From NCBI GenBank assembly GCA_023410875.1, contig JAEYPH010000043.1, forward strand, positions 70,726 through 134,725: a DNA stretch of 64,000 nucleotides, given 5' to 3'. The DNA comes from Bacillota bacterium. GTDB lineage: Bacteria > Bacillota > Clostridia > Christensenellales > UMGS416. Positions 59,742 to 64,000 of this stretch are shown here, one piece after another. The position numbers and the translations under genes are program-made. The notes under the pieces were generated by a model, which did no database searches, was not told the origin of the DNA, and worked only from the letters and a program-made list of their open reading frames with translations. Numbering within the stretch: the stretch's first letter is position 1; the number at the start of each line of letters is the position of its first letter.

Positions 59742-61364
59742 TCACTTCTCCTCCTGCTCCACGGCCCACACACGGCTGGCGGTGTCCGAGAGCTTAAGCC
59801 CCTTGTTGTGGTCCTCCGCCCATGTGATGGACCACTGGTTTTCAAACAACAGCACCGGCCGGCCGGCGGCGTCCTGGGCCCGCAGCGTCGTGCTGGTCAG
59901 GTTGAGCGCGGAAAGGTCCTCCCAACCGCTGACCCAGCGCACGAAGCGATAGTTGAGCCGCTCGGTGCGCAGCTCCACGTTGTATTCGCTCTTGAGGCGG
60001 AAGGCCAGCACGTCGAACTGCAGCAGGCCCACGACGCCCACGATGAGCTCCTGGCGGCCGATGTCCACCTGGCGGAACACCTGTATGGCCCCTTCCTCCG
60101 AAAGCTGCAACACGCCTTTGACGAACTGCTTGCGCTTCATCGTGTCCATGGAGGCCACGCGGGCGAAGTTCTCCGGCGCGAACATCGGGATGCCCTCGAA
60201 CAGGAAGCGGGAACCTTGGGTCAGCGTGTCACCCAGATGGAACACTCCGGGGTCAAATAATCCGATGATGTCGCCGGGCCAAGCCTCCTCCACGGCCTCG
60301 CGCTCCCGTGCCATGAACTGCTGGGGCTGGGCCAGCTTGATGGTCCTGTCGGAATTTACGATGAGCGCCTCCATGCCTTTATCAAACTTGCCGGAGCATA
60401 CGCGCATAAAGGCGATGCGGTCTCGGTGAGCAGGGTTCATGTTGGCCTGTATCTTGAAGACGAAGGCTGAGAACTCGCTATGATGGGGCTCCAGAATTTC
60501 CTCGCCGACAAAACGGGCCGAAGGCTCAGGCGCCATTTCCAAAAACTTTTCCAAAAAACACTGCACGCCGAAGTTGTTCATCGCGGAGCCGAAGAACATC
60601 GGGCTCAACTGACCGCCCAGCACCTTGACCATGTCCAGGCTCTCGCCGGCGCCCTCCAGCAGCTCCAGCTCCTCCAGCAGCCGCTTGGTGTGGTAGCTGC
60701 CCAGCTCCGCTGCGAAAGCCGGGTCCCGCGGGTCCCCCTCCACGCTCTGTACGCGCTTGGCGCCGTGCTCCTCATCGCCCAGAAACAGCTCCACCCGGTC
60801 CCGTTCCCGGTGATAGATGCCCTTGAAGTCGCCCTCGGTGCCGATGGGCCAGTTGACCGGGCTGCAATGGATGCCCAGCACGCTTTCGATCTCGCCCATG
60901 AGGTCGAAGGGGTCCCGGGCGGCGCGGTCCATCTTGTTGACGAAGGTGAAGATCGGGATACCCCGCATGCGGCACACGTGGAACAGTTTGATGGTCTGGG
61001 GCTCCACGCCGCGGGCGCCGTCTATGAGCATCACGGCGGCGTCGGCGGCAATCAGCGTGCGGAAGGTGTCCTCGCTGAAATCCTGGTGACCGGGGGTGTC
61101 CAGTATGTTGACGCGGTAGCCCTCATAGTCAAAGGCCATGGCCGAGGACGTCACCGAAATGCCCCTCTGCTTCTCGATCTCCATCCAGTCACTGACGGCG
61201 TGGCGGCTGGCCTTGCGGGCCTTGACGGAGCCGGCCAGGTGTATGGCGCCGCCGTACAGCAGCAGCTTCTCAGTCAGCGTGGTCTTGCCGGCGTCGGGGT
61301 GTGATATGATGGCAAAGGTGCGCCGGCGGGAGATTTCGTCGGCGGGAGCGGCGATCAATGGCAT
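59742..61364 (-). CDS. prfC: Peptide chain release factor 3
   Basis: RF3 is the GTPase that recycles RF1/RF2 from the ribosome after termination. The 540-residue product has the P-loop SHPDAGKTT near residue 20, the switch region EKQRGISVTSS, DTPGHQDFSEDT near 90 and NKMDR near 140, then the domain II and III barrels. ATG at 61364 has GAGGTG 9 nt upstream; a GTG four codons earlier lies within that motif. It is followed directly by the MFS gene. Confidence 0.96.
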   Translation of the reverse strand: MPLIAAPADEISRRRTFAIISHPDAGKTTLTEKLLLYGGAIHLAGSVKARKASRHAVSDWMEIEKQRGISVTSSAMAFDYEGYRVNILDTPGHQDFSEDTFRTLIAADAAVMLIDGARGVEPQTIKLFHVCRMRGIPIFTFVNKMDRAARDPFDLMGEIESVLGIHCSPVNWPIGTEGDFKGIYHRERDRVELFLGDEEHGAKRVQSVEGDPRDPAFAAELGSYHTKRLLEELELLEGAGESLDMVKVLGGQLSPMFFGSAMNNFGVQCFLEKFLEMAPEPSARFVGEEILEPHHSEFSAFVFKIQANMNPAHRDRIAFMRVCSGKFDKGMEALIVNSDRTIKLAQPQQFMAREREAVEEAWPGDIIGLFDPGVFHLGDTLTQGSRFLFEGIPMFAPENFARVASMDTMKRKQFVKGVLQLSEEGAIQVFRQVDIGRQELIVGVVGLLQFDVLAFRLKSEYNVELRTERLNYRFVRWVSGWEDLSALNLTSTTLRAQDAAGRPVLLFENQWSITWAEDHNKGLKLSDTASRVWAVEQEEK

Positions 61365-61400
61365 GGGAACAAACACCTCATGATGAATACAATACGGATT

Positions 61401-61430
61401 ATTTTACTTGATAAAGCGTTGGTTCGTCAA
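61401..61430 (-). promoter_or_regulatory. Promoter for prfC-MFS
   Basis: Minus-strand TTGACG (61425-61430), an 18-nt spacer, then TAAAAT (61401-61406). Confidence 0.6.
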
Positions 61431-61435
61431 AACAA

Positions 61436-62203
61436 TTATGCGGAAAAGAGCTTTCCCCGCCGCGCCACGCCCAGTTGCACCGCCAGCAGCCCGCCCGCCC
61501 ACAGCGCAAACAGCCAGGGGTTGAAATGCGACCCGTCGTTGGGAAAGGCTGTGATGCACACGTTGATCATCGTGTGGGTCCCTATGGCTGCGAACAGGCT
61601 GCCGCCGCTATGAGCGTATGCATGGGCCATGGACATACGAATGAACACGTCGAACAGCATCATGCCGGCGATCCAACCCGCCGGGTGCTCCCAGCCCCAG
61701 GGCAGCACATGCCACAGGCCCCAAAACAGGCCGATCATCGCGCCGGCCGCCAGCGGCCCATGCCGCCGCACCAGCGGGCCGGTCAGCGTGGCCGTCCAGC
61801 CCAGCTCCTCGGGGATGGCGCCCAGGAAGTACAGCGCGAACGTGAGCGGCAGCTGTGCCCAAGTGACCACGGGTACCTCCGGCAGGCCGTCTGGCCGCAG
61901 CGCAGCGGTCTTGTAGGCCAGCAGCGCCACCAGAGGCATGCCCAGCAGGCTTAGCGCCAACGCGGCGGGCGTGGCCTTTTTCACATCGACAATGCCCAGG
62001 AACAGGCGGGCGACCGCTGGCCGGCCGCCCTCCCGATACGCGTAAACGATGGCCAGCGCCATGGGCACGACGATGCTCAGAAAGCTGATGGGCAGCCCGA
62101 AGGGCAGTCCGCTCACAGGGAAGAAAATGCCCCACGCGTAGAACGGCAGCGTCAGCACGGCCACCCATAGGAAAAACCTGTAATATTTGCGCATGGATTC
62201 CAT
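61436..62203 (-). CDS. CPBP-family intramembrane protease
   Basis: The 255-residue membrane protein has about eight membrane segments and the CPBP/CAAX-protease motifs: IPEELGWTATLTGPL near residue 145 (the Glu pair), FWGLWHVLPWGWEH near 180 (His) and GGSLFAAIGTHTMIN near 220. Such enzymes process small peptides or protect against bacteriocins; the target here is unknown. GGAGG lies 7 nt before the ATG. Confidence 0.87.
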   Translation of the reverse strand: MESMRKYYRFFLWVAVLTLPFYAWGIFFPVSGLPFGLPISFLSIVVPMALAIVYAYREGGRPAVARLFLGIVDVKKATPAALALSLLGMPLVALLAYKTAALRPDGLPEVPVVTWAQLPLTFALYFLGAIPEELGWTATLTGPLVRRHGPLAAGAMIGLFWGLWHVLPWGWEHPAGWIAGMMLFDVFIRMSMAHAYAHSGGSLFAAIGTHTMINVCITAFPNDGSHFNPWLFALWAGGLLAVQLGVARRGKLFSA

Positions 62204-62251
62204 AGGACCGCCTCCTGATCACGCCGCAGGCATTTCCATCAGTTTAGCATG

Positions 62252-63232
62252 TCACCACGGCTGCAGGAAACCCTCTCTGCGGCTGCGCAGCATGGCATCC
62301 AACTTGACGCGCAGCTGCACCATCCATTGCGGTGGGTCGGCAATAGCCTCACCGCCCAGCGCGTGCAGCAGCCTCGCGCATGAGTTTAGCGCCATATAAC
62401 GACGGAAATGAGGAAAGCGCTGCTCCCACGACGCATCCATCCGATGGTGCTGCCGATAGCCTGCCAGAAACGCCGCCCGCAGCGCTTCGGCCCTCTGCAT
62501 CGGCAGCTCCTCCAAACAGCTCAACGACACGACCACGTCCATGGCATACCAATGGTACAGAGCGTCGTCGAAGTCGATGGCGTGGAACACGCCGGTTTCG
62601 GCGTCCAGAAACACGTTGTCGTCCTCGAAGTCATAGTGGATCAGACCGTAGGTTTCCCGGTCCGCCGGCAGGCCGGACAACCATGCGTGCACCCGCTCCC
62701 ATTCGGCCAGCGCATCCTGCGCCTCGTTCTTTTCAAACACGCCGCGCATCCACGCCAACTGTCCGCGCCAATCGATCCGGCGCTCGCCCTCGGGCGCGTA
62801 GCCCTCGCTCAGTGCGTGCAGCCGGCCCAGCGCCGCGCCCCAGCCCTGGGCCGTGGCTTCGTCCATCGTGTCCAGGTCTAGCTGCGCACCGGGCACCCGC
62901 GTGAACACCTGGGCATACACCGGGCCGATGGCTGTCTGCACAATCTCCACTTCCTCACCCTGCCGCGAAGGCACGGTGTCCGGCACAGGATAGCCGTTCC
63001 CTCGCAGATGGCGCAGAAAATCCAGTTCAGCCCGCACCTGCTCCAGGCGCTTCTCCGCCGCCGGAGCGAAGCGCAGGATGCGCACCGCTCCGCCGCAGGT
63101 GAAGGGATACACGGCGTTGGCGCTGATGCGGTAGTGGTTCAACAGGTCCAGGTTGTCGGCGTCATATTCCCATCGGGACAAGATATTAAGGACCATTTGT
63201 CGGTCATCCACCAGATACTTCAACTGCATCAT
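62252..63232 (-). CDS. Aminoglycoside phosphotransferase (APH)-family kinase
   Basis: The 326-residue protein has the APH/choline-kinase fold: a small N-terminal lobe, the catalytic loop LIHYDFEDDNVFLD (catalytic Asp and Asn) near residue 200, and the metal-binding AIDFDDALYHWYAMD near 220. It could phosphorylate an antibiotic, a spore-coat component (CotS-like) or a metabolite such as homoserine. The substrate cannot be told. GAGG lies 9 nt before the ATG. Its leader region carries a terminator and, further up, a short ORF with alternative hairpins. Confidence 0.85.
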   Translation of the reverse strand: MMQLKYLVDDRQMVLNILSRWEYDADNLDLLNHYRISANAVYPFTCGGAVRILRFAPAAEKRLEQVRAELDFLRHLRGNGYPVPDTVPSRQGEEVEIVQTAIGPVYAQVFTRVPGAQLDLDTMDEATAQGWGAALGRLHALSEGYAPEGERRIDWRGQLAWMRGVFEKNEAQDALAEWERVHAWLSGLPADRETYGLIHYDFEDDNVFLDAETGVFHAIDFDDALYHWYAMDVVVSLSCLEELPMQRAEALRAAFLAGYRQHHRMDASWEQRFPHFRRYMALNSCARLLHALGGEAIADPPQWMVQLRVKLDAMLRSRREGFLQPW

Positions 63233-63249
63233 AGTTCAAATCCTCTTTC

Positions 63250-63284
63250 TTAAAAATAAAAATGCCGCAGGGCATCCTGCGGCA
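63250..63284 (-). terminator. Terminator directly upstream of the APH-family gene
   Basis: A perfect 9-bp stem (TGCCGCAGG, 63263-63271, with CCTGCGGCA, 63276-63284) is followed on minus by TTTTTATTTTT, ending about 10 nt before the APH ribosome binding site. Confidence 0.85.
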
Positions 63285-63290
63285 ACACGC

Positions 63291-63364
63291 AAAAACCGGC
63301 GGCGCACATTGCGCTGCCAGCCTATCGGTACAGGCTCCCTGGTCCGGCAGGCCAAGCCCGCCGG
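63291..63364 (-). promoter_or_regulatory. Attenuator-like RNA with mutually exclusive hairpins
   Basis: On the minus strand CCGGCGGGC (63356-63364) can pair with the near segment GCCTGCCGG (63344-63352, 9 bp, TTG loop). Its first part can instead pair with the distal CGCCGG (63296-63301), which is followed by TTTTT. Small stems AGCCT/AGGCT (63319-63336) and GCGCA/TGCGC (63302-63314) lie between. It begins 5 nt after the stop of the 13-codon ORF. Confidence 0.5.
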
Positions 63365-63369
63365 CCACT

Positions 63370-63411
63370 CTATTGGGTTTCGCCCTCCGTCGTCTTCATC
63401 TGGCCGTTCAT
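63370..63411 (-). CDS. Possible 13-residue leader peptide
   Basis: The ORF reads MNGQMKTTEGETQ and has a well-placed GGAG (63420-63423, 8 nt before ATG). A promoter-like pair lies upstream, and the alternative hairpins begin 5 nt after its stop. There is no similarity I recognise and no run of one amino acid. Its placement, not its sequence, suggests a regulatory leader for the APH-family gene; a chance ORF is possible. Confidence 0.4.
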   Translation of the reverse strand: MNGQMKTTEGETQ

Positions 63412-63443
63412 GCCGAACACTCCTTTCGGGTGGGGATATGCTA

Positions 63444-63472
63444 AAAGTATCATCTGCAATAGGCATTGGCAA
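63444..63472 (-). promoter_or_regulatory. Promoter candidate for the leader ORF
   Basis: Minus-strand TTGCCA (63467-63472), a 17-nt spacer, then TACTTT (63444-63449), a weak -10. Confidence 0.4.
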
Positions 63473-63523
63473 GGGCAGCGCTCGGAGAGTTTATTTTTAA
63501 ACATTAACACCGTATGAGTGAAA

Positions 63524-63676
63524 GGGAGATCCTTCACTGCGCTCAGGATGACAGGAACGGTTGTTCTGCTACGCAGCTATCTGTCATTCAGAGGGCGCGC
63601 AGCGCCCGAAGAATCTCCCAATGAGAACGTCGGCGTTCTTAATAGGGAGATTCCTCACTGCGTTCGGAATGACAGG
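63524..63676. repeat. Cluster of three GGGAGAT...GGATGACAG-type repeats
   Basis: Direct units at 63524-63555 and 63645-63676 flank an inverted one at 63581-63619, so the first two can form a long hairpin (GGGAGATCCTTC with GAAGAATCTCCC). I recall this motif as a frequent interspersed repeat in many bacterial genomes. Open frames across it are not genes. Between 63677 and 63831 I see nothing. Confidence 0.75.
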
Positions 63677-63831
63677 TCAATTGTCTTGCGTGAAAAGCAA
63701 ACCATATTCCCGATGGCGGATTCACTCCGCCGAGGAAACGAACACCTAAAAAGAATCGCCCGCAAAATCCCAGCCGCAGCGGTCCATCGCTCCCCACACA
63801 ACCAGCACAGGACGAGCGACTGAGAAGCCAA

Positions 63832-64000
63832 CCGCCGACGGTTATCGGCGGGCGGCAAATCAAAACCCGAGAACAAGTCATGACCACCGGCTTAGCCGGT
63901 GGCTTGCACCAGCCCTATAAGGGCATGATACAGGCTTGCGCCTAAAAGGCGCTCTGAAAATCTGCCAACCGCAAGCATTCTCTGGCAGCCCCTTAAGGGG
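63832..64000. mobile_element. Array of hairpins resembling an IS200/IS605-type element end
   Basis: Six perfect hairpins or palindromes follow each other: CCGCCGA/TCGGCGG (63832-63851), CCACCGGC/GCCGGTGG (63884-63902), GCCCT/AGGGC (63912-63924), GCGCC/GGCGC (63938-63952), CTGCCA/TGGCAG (63962-63988) and CCCCTTAAGGGG (63989-64000). I recall this pattern beside IS200/IS605-type transposases in Clostridia. No transposase is inside the window, so the call depends on the sequence beyond 64000. Confidence 0.35.

Noticed and set aside
63639..63887. Open frame of 82 codons on minus at the right edge
   Set aside because: It crosses two unrelated repeats and shows no family pattern.

Overview
The window comes from the chromosome of a GC-rich, spore-forming low-branching Firmicute, most likely an uncultured member of the Clostridia. 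The evidence is the synteny (recA-rny edge, gerM-rph-rdgB-metallophosphoesterase, ireB-ruvX-DUF1292, darA-holB-ricT, plsX-acpP-rnc-smc-ftsY-ylxM-ffh-rpsP-khpA-rimM-trmD) together with sporulation genes (spoIIIAA to spoIIIAF, gerM, an FtsK/SpoIIIE translocase). I cannot name the genus. Most genes lie on the minus strand. I saw no tRNA, rRNA, CRISPR array or prophage. Long open frames antisense to the real genes are a by-product of the GC content.

Layout: 1-8.6 kb is one minus-strand block (a small membrane protein, dusB, ftsK, rimO, pgsA, cinA, recA, then the first codons of a probable rny). An orphan uroporphyrinogen-decarboxylase-like gene (8.8-9.8 kb) and a repeat-filled gap precede a GH2 glycosidase and the gerM-rph-rdgB-phosphoesterase operon (10-15.6 kb). 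Next come rqcH and an acetyltransferase on plus (15.7-18.0 kb), the ireB-AKR-ruvX-DUF1292 operon, fhs, an unknown gene, and darA-holB-ricT (18-26 kb). From 26 to 39.7 kb the content is accessory: acyltransferases, a truncated chemoreceptor signalling domain, an operon coding a DUF4846 protein, glycerate kinase, an AraC regulator and a degenerate CheB, then a GH172-like enzyme, a ComEC-like lipoprotein, an aldo/keto reductase, a sugar-phosphate isomerase and a Gfo/Idh oxidoreductase. The spoIIIA operon, with a good sigma-E promoter but no spoIIIAG or spoIIIAH, covers 39.8-43.4 kb. After it come a TIM-barrel gene, a DivIVA-like gene, a patatin, a membrane protein and lgt (43.5-47.6 kb). The secretion/ribosome/division cluster from trmD back to plsX fills 47.7-58.4 kb. 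The window ends with an MFS transporter, prfC, a CPBP protease, a phosphotransferase with an attenuator-like leader, and repeats that resemble the end of an IS200/IS605-type element.

The core genes act in DNA repair and segregation, translation quality control, lipid synthesis and sporulation. The accessory genes point to glycan and sugar-acid use.

The most unusual signals are in non-coding DNA. (i) Two copies, 20 kb apart, of a ~220-nt element keep the same hairpins with different but compensating sequences (14331-14556 and 34198-34417). (ii) A 13-codon ORF is followed by two mutually exclusive hairpins and a terminator upstream of a phosphotransferase gene (63250-63411). (iii) Terminator-like hairpins sit directly on the translation start regions of rny and of the patatin gene. 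A probable one-base frameshift breaks an AT-richer gene inserted between ftsY and ylxM.
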